Source of the DNA: Deltaproteobacteria bacterium
GTDB taxonomy: Bacteria > Desulfobacterota > Desulfomonilia > Desulfomonilales > Desulfomonilaceae
Direction of reading: 5' to 3'
Length of the DNA: 64,000 nucleotides
NCBI GenBank assembly: GCA_021777225.1
Contig: JAJYDQ010000007.1
Span: forward strand, 1 to 64,000
Shown here: positions 18,983 through 28,871 of the stretch, one piece after another
Layout: every line of letters begins with the position of its first letter
Numbering within the stretch: the first letter of the stretch is position 1
Translations under genes and position numbers: made by a program
Notes under the pieces: model-generated
Seen by the model: the letters and a program-made list of their open reading frames with translations, nothing else
What the model was told of the DNA's origin: nothing
The model's database searches: none

Positions 18983-19516
18983 TCAGGCGCCATCAAATGA
19001 CGCCCTCTCTTTTTCCTCGAACCATGACTCCGGGTTCTCGAGATACATTTTTAGGTCTTCTAATGCCCCGAAATGGCCGCGCTCTTCGCTGATCATCACT
19101 GTGGCGAAGTCTTTCTCCAACGGGTCCGAAGCTTTACTTAGCTGATCTTCATAAAATTTGATTGCGCCCTGTTCCATTTCCAAGCCTATTGAAATTGCTT
19201 CCAGGTCCGAATTGTCTCCCGCGACTCGGGAACCTAGGGTTTCTATTCTTTTTCGGAACAATTTCTGCAAATCTTCATTTTCAACTTTATAATTTTTCCA
19301 GTGAGTATCCCATTTCTGTCCCTTAGATAGAGAGTCGAAGATCTCTTTAACCCTCTTTATATGTGCGCCTTCATCAACCATGAGTGTTTTGAATATCTCC
19401 TTACCCAATGGATTTACGCAGTTTTCAGAAGCCTTCTTGTAAAAATCTCGACCCTTTTCTTCCTTTTCCAGAGCTGCGGCAAGAATGGACAAAGCCCTGT
19501 CTTCGGTTTGAATCAT
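18983..19516 (-). CDS. Ferritin-like (rubrerythrin-type) diiron protein
   Basis: A 177-residue four-helix-bundle protein with two carboxylate/histidine helices: EKEEKGRDFY...DEGAH in the first half and EMEQGAIKFYE...EERGH in the second. The spacing is that of the rubrerythrin diiron site. There is no C-terminal rubredoxin domain. The family typically acts in peroxide reduction or iron handling in anaerobes. It lies 90 bases upstream (in map terms) of the ferritin gene on the same strand and ahead of the hydrogenase operon. Confidence 0.85.
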   Translation of the reverse strand: MIQTEDRALSILAAALEKEEKGRDFYKKASENCVNPLGKEIFKTLMVDEGAHIKRVKEIFDSLSKGQKWDTHWKNYKVENEDLQKLFRKRIETLGSRVAGDNSDLEAISIGLEMEQGAIKFYEDQLSKASDPLEKDFATVMISEERGHFGALEDLKMYLENPESWFEEKERASFDGA

Positions 19517-19606
19517 TATTTCCTCCTGCTAGTATGGGTAGATCTGTCCGATATGGAGAACTTTTTGGGACTAAGCCACTAAATTAAGACTTACAAAACA
19601 AACCAG

Positions 19607-20125
19607 TTAGGCGCCAGTGGTTGTTGTTGGGTAGACAAAAGTCCTTGCTGCCAGTTCCCTGTCTATCATAAACATTCCTCCACCTTGGTCTCCGGCCAAT
19701 TTTAGTCTCTGCACAACATCGTAAGCCGAGGCTTCTTCCTCAACCTGTTCGTTAACGAACCATTGTAGAAAGGAGGACGAAGCGTGGTCTCTTTCTGCTA
19801 TGGCAAGGTCAACAAGGCCATTTATTAACGCGGTAACTTTTTGTTCATGCTTGTAAGCTTCTTCAAAAGCGTGAATAGGGGAATCCCAGTGAGTTGGAGG
19901 GCCCTCAATTGCTGTCAGATTGACCTCGCCTCCGCGTTCATTTATGAAATCAAAGAATTTGATAGAGTGAATTAACTCTTCTTGAGCCTGACACCTCATC
20001 CAGTTGGCGAACCCTGGTAAATTTATCGAACTAAAATAAGCAGCCATGGAAAGGTACAGGTACGAGGAATATGTCTCGGCGTTTATTTGCTTGTTAAATG
20101 AGTCTTGAATCTTGGGATTTATCAT
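19607..20125 (-). CDS. ftnA: Ferritin, non-haem (Ftn)
   Basis: A 172-residue bacterial ferritin with ferroxidase-site residues in the order E (helix A, AETYSSYLYLS), EExxH (QEELIH) and E/Q in later helices (NEQVEEE). Length and motifs match FtnA. It stores iron as ferric mineral in the cytoplasm, fitting an organism with many Fe-S and haem proteins. It is followed by the rubrerythrin-type gene, so this looks like an iron/oxidative-stress pair. Confidence 0.93.
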   Translation of the reverse strand: MINPKIQDSFNKQINAETYSSYLYLSMAAYFSSINLPGFANWMRCQAQEELIHSIKFFDFINERGGEVNLTAIEGPPTHWDSPIHAFEEAYKHEQKVTALINGLVDLAIAERDHASSSFLQWFVNEQVEEEASAYDVVQRLKLAGDQGGGMFMIDRELAARTFVYPTTTTGA

Positions 20126-20252
20126 TTTGAAGCCTCACCTTTCTTTATCGTTTGGAACCAAATATGCTCCCTTTTATTATCGAGATGCGAATCAACAGAT
20201 CGGGATTCAGGAAAAATCAATGCATACGCGCCAATTTCACTGGCGGGGAAAT

Positions 20253-23200
20253 TTATTCATCAGTGGAAGGGTCAACTTCTCGGGACAAATCTTTCTTCCC
20301 ATAGATTATGAAATAGACAACAGGCACAACAATCAGAGAAAAAACTGTCGAAGCAAAAGCACCGAAAATGAATGACCATGCCAATCCTGAAAATACCGGA
20401 TCCAAAGTTATGACCCATGCGCCGAAAATTGCGGCTCCAGCAGTCAGTAATATCGGGGTAAATCTCACCGCGCCGGAGTCAATGATCGCCTCCTTGAGAT
20501 CGACACCATGCCGCACTCTGACATGAATAAAATCTATTAAAATTATCGAGTTACGCACAACAATCCCGGCCAGGGCTATCATGCCTATCATTGCCGTGGC
20601 GGTGAAAAAAATTGAGTCGGTATATTGTCCTATTCGATGGGCAAAAAACTCATTCAATATTGCAAACCCCGGCAAAATTCCGATGAGAGTAAGTGGAATC
20701 GCAATCATGATAACCAGGGGCACGGAAAAAGATCCTGTTTGCTGTACAAGAAGAACGTAGATGAGCACCAAAGCCACAAAAAATGCTATACCAAGGTCCC
20801 TGAAAACATCCAGGGTGATTTTCCACTCTCCTTCTCCGGCCCAGTTCACTTCATAACCCTCTGGAATGTTCAGTTGTTTCATGCGTGAGGTCAATTCCAG
20901 AATTGCGTTGACAGGACTCAAACCGGCTGTGTCGCCCACTACATAAACAACTTGGCGCAGATTCTTTCGAAAGATAGTCTTATCAAGGGTAGTTTTTTGT
21001 ATTTCTCCGAGTTCGGCGAACGGTGTCATAGACCCGTTGGATCCTTTCAGTTTGATTGATCCCATGTCCTGGAGTCTCGACCTTAGAGCGCGGGGAAGCC
21101 GTAGATTTATTTCAAGTGGTTTTCGCTCTTTGTTTGAGTGAACTATTGAGGGAGATTCTCCACCTAAGAGGATTCTGGCGGATTGAGAGATTTCTTCTAC
21201 AGTCAGGTGATGCTGCCCGGCTTTTGTCCTGTCGGCAACAAAATTGTACTGGGTTTGAGGAGCTGTTACAGAGTCATCAACATCTACAACGTAACGGGTT
21301 TCCTCCATTAGTAGCCGAATCTTTCTGGACTGGGCGACAATGTCATCATAGGTGGCGTCTGGTGGACCATAGACTTCGGCTACAAGCGTTGAAAACACGG
21401 GTGGTCCCGGAGGCACTTCGACCAGTTTGACGTTAGCGTTCCAACGTTGCGCAATTTCATGAATTGCGGGCCTAATTCTGAGGGCGATCGCATGGCTCTG
21501 AAATTGACGTTCCTCCTTGTCTATGAGGTTTACCCGGATGTCAGCAAGATAGCTTCCCTGCCGCAGATAATATTGTCTCACCATACCGTTGAAATCTATT
21601 GGGGAAGCTATACCCACGAAAGTTTCAAAGTCCCTGATTTCATTTACCGTTGAAAGATAGAGCCCAAGGTCTCTGGCGACGCTGTCCGTGGTTTCCAGGG
21701 TAGTGCCCTCCGGCATATTCACCAGAATGAGAAATTCGTTTTTGTTGTCAAAAGGCAGCATCTTCATAGGAACCAGATTAAGCGCAACCAACGAGATAGA
21801 TCCAAACAGGGCCAGCGCAATTGCGCCTAAGAGGCCATAGGTTTTCTTGCGACTGTCCAGAAATGGCAGTAAAAGTCTCCGATAGGTTCGATAAATTGGC
21901 CCTGTCTTGAAATCATAGGCCTCCGCTTGTTTTCCATATTCCTTACGCAGCGCATGATAAGTCGCCCAGGGAGTCACAGTAAACGCTATAATCAGAGACA
22001 TTAGCATGGCCACCGGCACGTTTATAGCCATGGGCCTCATGTACGGACCCATCATTCCCGTAATAAAAAACATGGGGAGGAATGACGCAATAACCGCAAA
22101 GGTCGCGAGAATTGTTGGCGGACGCACTTCATCTACAGCAAGTATGGTCGAATCGAGTGGAGGGTGGGTCCTCATCATGAAATGGCGGTGAATATTTTCT
22201 ACATCAACAATTGGGTCATCTACCAGCAAACCCAGGGACAGGATCAAGGCAAAAAGTGTGACCCTATTTATTGTGTAACCAAAAAGAAAGTTCGCCAGAA
22301 GTGTGACAGCAAGAGTCATCGGAACCGCTAGAGCTACTATCAACGCTTCCCGCCATCCCAACATTAGAGTGAGCAACATGACTATACTCACGATGGCTAT
22401 CATCAGATGCTTAACTAATTCATTTACCTTGTCGTTGGCTGTTTTGCCGTAATTCCGGGTAACAAGAAAATGAATGTCCGACGGGATTACGGTTTTTTGC
22501 AAGTTCCCGAATTTTTTAATCAGGCCTTCTGCCACATTGACTGCGTTAGTTCCTTTACGCTTTGCCACGGCAATTGTGACCTGACTGTAAGATTTCCCAG
22601 GGATCGCTGTTGGAACTGAGCGTGTTTCCGGGTCAACTGGAGCGCCCGCGCCGAAAGTCAACCTCGTGTACGTTGTGACTTCAGCGGGACCATCGACTAT
22701 CTCTGCGACATCGCTAAAATATACGGGTTTCCCCTGATCAACTCCAATTATCAGATCTTTGACTTCATCGGCTGATTTCAAAAAGGGACCAGCGTCTACG
22801 ATAATTTCTCGATCAAGAATGTCCATGGTCCCTGCGCGCAAATTTATGTTTGCGCCTTTGAGCGCCCTAACAAGATCCAAAGGGGCAACATGCCGGGCCG
22901 CCATTCTTTCAGGCTGTAAGAGAACCCTGACTTGCCTGTCACGCCCCCCGACCACATATGTTTTCCCTGTATCCGGAATGCTCTGGAGACGGTGAACAAT
23001 TTCATCCGCTACTCTTCTAAGTTCATAGTCCGAGTACAAGGCGCTGTACATGCCAAAGGTTACTATCGGAACATCGTCTATCTCAATGGGGCGAATGACC
23101 CACCCAGTGACTCCTGGAGGCGCGTCTGGCGTATACGCCATGATCTTGCTGTATACTTTGAGTATACTTTTTTCTCTTTCCTCCCCCACATAGAATCGGG

Positions 23201-23510
23201 CGGTCACGACTGCGCCACCTGGTCTGGAACTGGAATAAATGTATTCCACCCCATCGATTTCCCACAATTTACGTTCGAGGTTTATTGTGACAAGGTTTTG
23301 AATTTCTGCAGCAGACGCGCCGGGGAAATTTATCATCACGTCGACAACAGGCACGACAATCTGAGGTTCTTCCTCCCTCGGCGTTACGATAAGCGCTGCA
23401 ACCCCAGCTAGCAGTGATCCGATGATGAATATGATAGGCAGCTTGGATGTGAGGAAAGCCTCAACAATTTTGCCAGTGGCGCCAAGGTTATATTTTTCCG
23501 ATAGACTCAT
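20253..23510 (-). CDS. RND-family efflux transporter permease
   Basis: A 1085-residue inner-membrane RND pump with 12 membrane helices and two large periplasmic loops (about 45-340 and 575-870). The proton-relay residues are visible: the Asp pair in GLLVDDPIVDVEN (TM4) and the basic residue in GIVVRNSIIL (TM10, Arg where AcrB has Lys). The N-terminal hydrophobic segment follows a short polar leader. No membrane-fusion adaptor or outer-membrane factor is adjacent, so partners must be elsewhere. Substrate class cannot be decided between drug and metal from these motifs. It is a single gene on the minus strand. Confidence 0.92.
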   Translation of the reverse strand: MSLSEKYNLGATGKIVEAFLTSKLPIIFIIGSLLAGVAALIVTPREEEPQIVVPVVDVMINFPGASAAEIQNLVTINLERKLWEIDGVEYIYSSSRPGGAVVTARFYVGEEREKSILKVYSKIMAYTPDAPPGVTGWVIRPIEIDDVPIVTFGMYSALYSDYELRRVADEIVHRLQSIPDTGKTYVVGGRDRQVRVLLQPERMAARHVAPLDLVRALKGANINLRAGTMDILDREIIVDAGPFLKSADEVKDLIIGVDQGKPVYFSDVAEIVDGPAEVTTYTRLTFGAGAPVDPETRSVPTAIPGKSYSQVTIAVAKRKGTNAVNVAEGLIKKFGNLQKTVIPSDIHFLVTRNYGKTANDKVNELVKHLMIAIVSIVMLLTLMLGWREALIVALAVPMTLAVTLLANFLFGYTINRVTLFALILSLGLLVDDPIVDVENIHRHFMMRTHPPLDSTILAVDEVRPPTILATFAVIASFLPMFFITGMMGPYMRPMAINVPVAMLMSLIIAFTVTPWATYHALRKEYGKQAEAYDFKTGPIYRTYRRLLLPFLDSRKKTYGLLGAIALALFGSISLVALNLVPMKMLPFDNKNEFLILVNMPEGTTLETTDSVARDLGLYLSTVNEIRDFETFVGIASPIDFNGMVRQYYLRQGSYLADIRVNLIDKEERQFQSHAIALRIRPAIHEIAQRWNANVKLVEVPPGPPVFSTLVAEVYGPPDATYDDIVAQSRKIRLLMEETRYVVDVDDSVTAPQTQYNFVADRTKAGQHHLTVEEISQSARILLGGESPSIVHSNKERKPLEINLRLPRALRSRLQDMGSIKLKGSNGSMTPFAELGEIQKTTLDKTIFRKNLRQVVYVVGDTAGLSPVNAILELTSRMKQLNIPEGYEVNWAGEGEWKITLDVFRDLGIAFFVALVLIYVLLVQQTGSFSVPLVIMIAIPLTLIGILPGFAILNEFFAHRIGQYTDSIFFTATAMIGMIALAGIVVRNSIILIDFIHVRVRHGVDLKEAIIDSGAVRFTPILLTAGAAIFGAWVITLDPVFSGLAWSFIFGAFASTVFSLIVVPVVYFIIYGKKDLSREVDPSTDE

Positions 23511-23801
23511 TGCGATCCGGTTGACCTCAAAAGAGAATCCTGCTGGTCTTTATGAGTGAAGGAAAATTATCTTTGATAGAGTAAAATCATCGTATCAAAG
23601 ACTATCATCACATACTCGAAGCGTCAACAGGAGGAATTTTCGCTGGTTTGGAACGGAAACTTGTGGTGTTAAACAGTGGATTGGGATTAGATTAACTCCT
23701 GTTGAGCATTGGTATTGTTTGACCCCGGGAAGTTTTTCAATCCTGCGGCAGATAACTTTGTTGACAAATGCCGTATTTCTCTGGTAACCAAGGTAACTCT
23801 A
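23511..23801. other. Intergenic region between RND pump and ATP synthase genes
   Basis: This 291-base region lies between divergent genes. An in-frame TTG at 23709 would extend the AtpZ-like protein by 31 residues, but those residues lack family character. No RNA gene, strong hairpin or convincing sigma-70 promoter was seen. It must hold the divergent promoters. Confidence 0.5.
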
Positions 23802-24053
23802 GTGAAGAACTTGACCACAACCTGGAAGCTCGTGGGCGATGGCCTTCAGTTGGGCGCGTCTATCGTGTTTGCTATTTTTATTGGGGCCGCTCTCGGGTGG
23901 TGGTTGGACGGCAAGTTTGGAACCTCATATTTAAAATTTGTATTTTTTGGATTTGGAGTCGCAGCCGCCGGCCGAAATGTTTGGATCGAGATTCGGAAGC
24001 AGTTGCGAAAAGATGAGTTGGGGCGGAAGAATGAACTTTCAAAAAATCCCTAA
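23802..24053 (+). CDS. atpZ: AtpZ/AtpI-like ATP synthase-associated membrane protein
   Basis: An 83-residue protein with two membrane helices and the AtpZ-type GWWLDGKFGTS turn between them. It starts at GTG 23802 with AAGG about eight bases upstream. Proteins of this family help assemble the c-ring or supply Mg2+ for the ATP synthase. It overlaps the next gene by about 40 bases. The family call is good; the choice of start is inferred. Confidence 0.8.
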   Translation: MKNLTTTWKLVGDGLQLGASIVFAIFIGAALGWWLDGKFGTSYLKFVFFGFGVAAAGRNVWIEIRKQLRKDELGRKNELSKNP

Positions 24054-24414
24054 GATCTGGTTTTTTCTGTCAGGGATTATTTTTGTTTTAGGTTTTATAG
24101 CTTGTTTCATTTTCACTAAAGGCCGTTTCACACTCGGATATTTTACGGGCGGTGCCTTAGTGCTCCTGAACGCGTGGCTAAGCGCGAGAAAAATCCAGAA
24201 CTCCGATTTTTATAATAGAGGCCGCTCCATTGTTTCATTGTTGGGTAGCTTCTATTTTAGACTGCTTTTTATAGCGCTGTGCCTTTTTGCTTTGATCAGG
24301 TTTACAAAGGTCGATCCAATAGGACTTGTAACCGGGCTGTCTGTGGTTCCTGCGGGTCTCTTTGTCATGTTAATGTTAATCTACATATCGAATCGAAGGC
24401 CGAAGGAGGTCTAA
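24013..24414 (+). CDS. atpI: ATP synthase subunit I
   Basis: A 133-residue protein with four hydrophobic helices, resembling the ATP synthase I family that assists c-ring assembly. It lies directly upstream of atpB with a 3-base gap, in the classical position. The frame is open back to 23938, but the upstream part only reads through the previous gene. ATG 24013 or 24031 are the plausible starts. Confidence 0.75.
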   Translation: MSWGGRMNFQKIPKIWFFLSGIIFVLGFIACFIFTKGRFTLGYFTGGALVLLNAWLSARKIQNSDFYNRGRSIVSLLGSFYFRLLFIALCLFALIRFTKVDPIGLVTGLSVVPAGLFVMLMLIYISNRRPKEV

Positions 24415-24417
24415 TAA

Positions 24418-25140
24418 ATGTCAGCTAGCATTCATCCACCTGTGTTTACTGACGCAATCTCAAATCCTTTAATGCATTCGATGGGGCATTTTTTCGAGGA
24501 ATATGGAGTCAGTCACGCGGATATCAACAATGTGCTAAATACCTGGATCGTAATGATCATCCTCGTAGTCGCCGCTATTCTGGTGAAAAATAAACTCGAG
24601 ATGATACCTAAAGGTAGCCAGAATTTTTGGGAAGTTGTGGTTTCAACACTTGAAGATATAGTCGTCCAAACCATGGGTGAACACGGGAGACCATATTTTC
24701 CATTAATAGCGTCCCTTGCTCTGTTCATTCTCTTTTGTAATCTGATAGGAATAATTCCCTGGTTTCAGTCATCGACCAATAATCTGAATACTACACTCGC
24801 GTTGGCGCTAGTTTCATTTGTCACGACCCATTACGTCGGTATCAAGCATCATGGGACGCATTACGTCAAACATTTCCTTGGCCCGGTGCCATGGCTGATT
24901 CCGCTGATGCTCCCGATCGAACTTATCGGACACCTTAGCCGGATCCTCTCGCTGAGTTTTCGACTTTTTGGAAACATAATGGGTGAAGATCTTGCTGTCG
25001 TCATCTTGACAATTCTCTTGCCATATTTGGTTCCTTTACCAATGATTTTCTTGATGGTGTTCACTTCTTTCATTCAGACTCTCGTGTTTATCATGCTGAC
25101 CATGATGTACATAACCGGGTCCCTGGAAGAAGCTCACTAA
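24418..25140 (+). CDS. atpB: ATP synthase F0 subunit a
   Basis: A 240-residue membrane subunit forming the proton half-channels next to the c-ring. Five to six helices are visible. The essential arginine lies in the fourth helix segment, [14 protein letters not shown]. The N-terminal VFTDAISNP stretch is typical. AGGAGG precedes the ATG. The gene order atpZ-atpI-atpB-atpE without b, delta or F1 genes matches the split ATP synthase loci common in deltaproteobacteria. Confidence 0.95.
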   Translation: MSASIHPPVFTDAISNPLMHSMGHFFEEYGVSHADINNVLNTWIVMIILVVAAILVKNKLEMIPKGSQNFWEVVVSTLEDIVVQTMGEHGRPYFPLIASLALFILFCNLIGIIPWFQSSTNNLNTTLALALVSFVTTHYVGIKHHGTHYVKHFLGPVPWLIPLMLPIELIGHLSRILSLSFRLFGNIMGEDLAVVILTILLPYLVPLPMIFLMVFTSFIQTLVFIMLTMMYITGSLEEAH

Positions 25141-25168
25141 TATCCAAAAACATGGAGGTATTGATTTG

Positions 25169-25513
25169 ATGAGAAAGTTAGTTATCGCTGGTTTAATGAC
25201 GATCACTGTTAGCCTTTGCGCTAGTTTGGCTTTTGCCGCTGACTTGTCTGCGGCCGCAGGCGTGGTTCAGTGGACGGTCCTGGGCGCCGGTTTGGCGATT
25301 GGCTTGGGCGCTATTGGTAGTGGAATTGGAATGGGTACCGCAATTGGTGGAGCGTGCGAGGGCACATCCAGAAATCCCGAAGCTGGTGGCCGAATCCTCA
25401 CAACAATGATTATCGGTCTGGCTATGATTGAATCTCTTACGATTTACGCGTTGGTCGTAGCATTGATTCTTCTTTTCGGTAATCCATACGCCGCCAAATT
25501 CCTTGGCGCATAG
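25169..25513 (+). CDS. atpE: ATP synthase F0 subunit c
   Basis: A 114-residue c subunit with an N-terminal extension that looks like a signal peptide (SLAFA then ADLSAAAG). It is followed by the two-helix hairpin with polar loop TSRNPEAGG. The ion-carrying glutamate is in MIESLTIY of helix 2. The helix-1 position that is Gln in Na+-type rings is Met here, and the residue after E-S is Leu instead of Thr, so a proton-coupled ring is more likely. ATG 25169 has GGAGG at 25154-25158; an adjacent upstream TTG is not needed. Confidence 0.94.
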   Translation: MRKLVIAGLMTITVSLCASLAFAADLSAAAGVVQWTVLGAGLAIGLGAIGSGIGMGTAIGGACEGTSRNPEAGGRILTTMIIGLAMIESLTIYALVVALILLFGNPYAAKFLGA

Positions 25514-25527
25514 TTTGACTCTCACAT

Positions 25528-25549
25528 GGGGGCCGTTCATGGCCCCCTT
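25528..25549 (+). terminator. Terminator after atpE
   Basis: GGGGGCC (25528-25534) and GGCCCCC (25541-25547) form a 7-bp perfect stem with a 6-base loop, followed by TTA, 15 bases after the atpE stop. It is GC-rich with a short T-run. Confidence 0.55.
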
Positions 25550-25696
25550 ACCCCGCTTGACCTTTCAAGTCCGGCATCAACCAGACTTCCTATTTTTAAA
25601 TTCTAACATCTTTAAATTCAATAGAGTTTAGGATATTTACTTTTTACTGGTTCTGCCGTTGGGGTAAAGTCACGCCATTTGTTTTAGGATCAAAAA

Positions 25697-25984
25697 ATGA
25701 CAAGTCAGGTAAAATTGTGCGGAGTTTGTGGCGGTGTTATGAGAAAGTCATCGAGACGGGTTTTGTCGGCGTCTGCCGGTATGGTGTTGATCCTTACCGG
25801 TTTGTTGTTGATAGCTGGTTATGGTTTTTTCACGAATTTTTATCAGGCTCCGTGGCTGATAAGATTTGCCTTGCCTGCCCTGTACTACATTGGAGCAATA
25901 CTAATTGGGTTTGGGATTGTTTCTTTTTTTGTTTGGGAGAACATCTGGCGATGTTTTGATTGCAAGGAAATGACGAAACGTTGA
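25697..25984 (+). CDS. Small membrane protein with split Cys pairs, unknown function
   Basis: A 95-residue protein. CGVCGG at residues 8-13 and CFDC near residue 87 could together bind a metal as a zinc ribbon. Two hydrophobic helices (about 25-45 and 55-80) lie between them, which would place both Cys pairs on the same, cytoplasmic side. AGGA precedes the ATG. It lies alone between atpE and rpsF. I do not recognise the family. Confidence 0.65.
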   Translation: MTSQVKLCGVCGGVMRKSSRRVLSASAGMVLILTGLLLIAGYGFFTNFYQAPWLIRFALPALYYIGAILIGFGIVSFFVWENIWRCFDCKEMTKR

Positions 25985-26139
25985 TTGCTATCACACTAAG
26001 GCTTGTCGGTTAGGGTTGGGGTAAAAATAATGTCTGTTCGGGAATAAAAAGTTGCGCTAAAAGTCAGTTTTGAGTAAACTATGTAATTCACATCAACCTC
26101 CTTGCCCTTTGGAGGGCTTGATAGCCGAAAGGAGAATTT

Positions 26140-26634
26140 ATGAGACGGTACGAGGCATTGATTGTCCTCGATCCGGATATGGCCGACGATGATGTCAAAG
26201 CGTTAACCGAACGCTTTAGCGGCGCAATAAAGGACCATTCCGGAGAAATCATCAAAATCGAGGACTGGGGTACCAGAAAGCTCGCCTATCTGGTCAAGAA
26301 GAAAGATAAAGGCCGTTACATCCTGTTCGATTTCGTTAGCGGCCCCGAACTCATCAACGAATTGGAAAGGCAGTTCAAAATCACTGAAGATGTCATGAAA
26401 TATCTCAGTGTTAAGCTGGACGACGAGGTCGATCTCGACGCGTTCAAAGCCAAAGCCCAAAAGGAAGCTGTTGCAACTGAAACCAAAAATGACGCTGCTG
26501 TCGAACAACCCGCAACCGAGGAAATTGAGGCTCCAAAAGAAGAAGTAACTGAAGACGCTGAAAATCAGGCTGGCGCCGAAGATGTTTCTGAAACGCCTGT
26601 CACCTTTAGTTCGTCAGAGGAGGAGGCCAAATGA
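26140..26634 (+). CDS. rpsF: 30S ribosomal protein S6 with acidic C-terminal extension
   Basis: A 164-residue S6. The first about 100 residues are the normal fold ([13 protein letters not shown] at the start). The remaining about 60 are a Glu/Ala-rich low-complexity tail of the kind seen in other bacteria. It heads rpsF-rpsR-rplI-dnaB and overlaps rpsR by four bases. GGAGAA precedes the ATG. Confidence 0.96.
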   Translation: MRRYEALIVLDPDMADDDVKALTERFSGAIKDHSGEIIKIEDWGTRKLAYLVKKKDKGRYILFDFVSGPELINELERQFKITEDVMKYLSVKLDDEVDLDAFKAKAQKEAVATETKNDAAVEQPATEEIEAPKEEVTEDAENQAGAEDVSETPVTFSSSEEEAK

Positions 26635-26879
26635 GCAATAACAGACCACAAAAGCGTCGCCCCTTCCCCAGGAGCAAGGTTTGCAGGTTTTGCGCCGATT
26701 CAGGTTTGCGGATGGATTATAAGGATCCCGGTCTGCTAAGAATTTTTATTACTGAGCGTGGCAAGATTGTTCCAAGACGAATTTCAGGGAATTGCGCCAA
26801 GCATCAAAGACAATTAACAACCGCAATCAAGAGGGCCAGGAATATCGCGCTCTTGCCATTCACGGTGCCAAGACGCTAG
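26631..26879 (+). CDS. rpsR: 30S ribosomal protein S18
   Basis: An 82-residue basic protein with the S18 signature ([17 protein letters not shown]...[12 protein letters not shown]). Two cysteines near residues 19-22 (VCRFCAD) and one in NCAKH suggest a zinc-binding S18 variant. ATGA overlap with rpsF indicates coupling. Confidence 0.97.
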   Translation: MSNNRPQKRRPFPRSKVCRFCADSGLRMDYKDPGLLRIFITERGKIVPRRISGNCAKHQRQLTTAIKRARNIALLPFTVPRR

Positions 26880-26901
26880 TATCAGTCAGTTGGAGTGAGC
26901 C

Positions 26902-27375
26902 ATGAACATTATATTACTTGATCATATTGAAGAATTGGGCTCTGTAGGTCAGACCGTGAAAGTTAAAGACGGTTACGCCCGCAATTACCTTTTGCCTCGC
27001 AAGTTGGCATGCCTGGCTACAGAGAAAAATCTTAACTTCTACAAGGGCTTAATCGAAGCAAAACAGAAGAAACTGGCCAAAGCCAAAGGCGCTGCCGAAG
27101 TTCAGGCCCAGCAGCTTTCATCCGTGGTGCTGACTTTCGTCAGAAAATCCAGGGATCAGGACGCCAGATTGTTCGGTTCAGTGACCAATGCGGATGTTAC
27201 TGAATCTCTCGCCCTGCAGGGATATGAATTTGACCGAAAAAAAGTATCCTTGAGCGAACCTATCAAGCGTTTGGGCGAATATTCGGCTTCGGTAAAATTG
27301 CATCCGGAAGTCACGGCTACTATTAAAATTGTCGTTGATCCCGAGGTTTCTTCAAAGGATGGCGCAGGACAATAA
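26902..27375 (+). CDS. rplI: 50S ribosomal protein L9
   Basis: A 157-residue L9. The N-terminal domain (MNIILLDHIEELGSVGQ, GYARNYLLP) binds 23S rRNA, a charged central helix spans about 45-75, and a C-terminal domain follows. Length is normal. It overlaps dnaB by 17 bases. Confidence 0.97.
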   Translation: MNIILLDHIEELGSVGQTVKVKDGYARNYLLPRKLACLATEKNLNFYKGLIEAKQKKLAKAKGAAEVQAQQLSSVVLTFVRKSRDQDARLFGSVTNADVTESLALQGYEFDRKKVSLSEPIKRLGEYSASVKLHPEVTATIKIVVDPEVSSKDGAGQ

Positions 27376-28744
27376 CGCGCATATTAGAACTCCCCCCCAG
27401 TTTTTAGAAGGCGAACGCGCCATACTGGGGGGATTACTAATTGACAACGACGCTCTTCCGAAGGTCCTAGCAACCCTAACTCCCGAAGATTTCTACCGGG
27501 AGGCCCACCGGAATATATTCAAAGCAATTGTGGATCTGTTCAACAAAAATGAGCCCGTCGATCTAATAACACTTACTGGCAGTCTTAAAGAAAAGGGTAT
27601 CTTCGAAAATGTTGGCGGGATCATATTCGTCTCGGAACTGATAGACGCCGTTCCAAGCGCCGCCAATATTGTCCACTACGCCAAGGTGGTCAAGGAAAAG
27701 GCGATTTTGCGACAGTTGATATCAGCCGCTACTGAAATTTCTACACGATGTTATGAAGATCAGTCTGATGTAGACGAGTTTCTCGATGAAGCTGAACAGA
27801 TTCTGTTTCGGGTCGGCGAATCTCGTATAGGAACCGGTTTTCACCATATTCAGGAGCTGATGAAGAGCAGTTTCGCCACTATTGAGAGTCTCTATGAACG
27901 TAAAGAGAACATTACCGGTGTTTCTTCGGGATTTCATGATCTGGACAGTATGACGGCCGGTTTTCAGAACTCGGATCTAATTATCGTGGCGGGCAGACCA
28001 TCTATGGGCAAAACTTCCCTGGCTTTGAACATTGGAATGAACGCTGCGACAGAATCTAATGTCTCAACTGCAATCTTCTCCCTGGAAATGAGCAAGGAAC
28101 AGATAGCCCTTAGAATCCTCTGTTCAAAAGCAAAAGTTAATCTGAAAAGCTTGAGGACCGGATATCTCACGCCTGAAGACTGGGCCAGACTTACGCTAGC
28201 TGTGGGAAGTATTTCAGATTCCCCCCTCTATGTGGATGACACACCTGCCATCACTACGTTGGAGATCAGGGCCAAGGCTCGCAGACTCAAGAAAGAGACA
28301 AATTTGGGCCTGGTAATCGTGGACTACCTACAACTCATGAAAGGACCGGCAAAAGCCGATTCCAGGGAAAAGGAGATCTCCGACATATCAAGGTCTTTGA
28401 AGGCCTTGGCCAAAGAGCTTAATATTCCTGTAATCGCCCTCTCTCAGCTCAACAGAAAAGTAGAAGAAAGACCTAACAAAAGGCCCCAGTTGGCTGATTT
28501 GCGAGAGTCTGGAGCTATTGAACAGGACGCCGACGTCATCATATTCATTTATCGTGACGAAGTTTATAACAAGAGCGACGATAATCCCAAAAAGGGTGAA
28601 GCTGAAATAATCATCGGTAAGCAGCGTAACGGACCAATAGGGATGGTAACAGCTTATTTTGACGCGAAATATTCTACATTCAGACCGTATTCTCCTCGTG
28701 AAGATACGCCTGTTGACGATTCAGCCATACTCTCAAACCTCTGA
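27359..28744 (+). CDS. dnaB: Replicative DNA helicase DnaB
   Basis: A 461-residue hexameric helicase. The N-terminal primase-interaction domain spans about 10-115, and the RecA-like motor follows with Walker A GRPSMGKTS, Walker B VIVDYLQLM and a DLRESG sensor region. No intein is present. ATG 27359 inside the rplI end is chosen over 27329 because the family begins close to PPQFLEGERAILGG. The rpsF-rpsR-rplI-dnaB order is widely conserved. Confidence 0.97.
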   Translation: MAQDNNAHIRTPPQFLEGERAILGGLLIDNDALPKVLATLTPEDFYREAHRNIFKAIVDLFNKNEPVDLITLTGSLKEKGIFENVGGIIFVSELIDAVPSAANIVHYAKVVKEKAILRQLISAATEISTRCYEDQSDVDEFLDEAEQILFRVGESRIGTGFHHIQELMKSSFATIESLYERKENITGVSSGFHDLDSMTAGFQNSDLIIVAGRPSMGKTSLALNIGMNAATESNVSTAIFSLEMSKEQIALRILCSKAKVNLKSLRTGYLTPEDWARLTLAVGSISDSPLYVDDTPAITTLEIRAKARRLKKETNLGLVIVDYLQLMKGPAKADSREKEISDISRSLKALAKELNIPVIALSQLNRKVEERPNKRPQLADLRESGAIEQDADVIIFIYRDEVYNKSDDNPKKGEAEIIIGKQRNGPIGMVTAYFDAKYSTFRPYSPREDTPVDDSAILSNL

Positions 28745-28871
28745 AAGAGAAGTCGTATATATCGGAAACCTTGTGCGTTCACCGCATGTATGAACTAATC
28801 CTTGGACCATATATTAGGTTCCTTGTATTGCAAGGAGTCGAATTCCCACCTTTTAAATAAGGGAGACTAAA

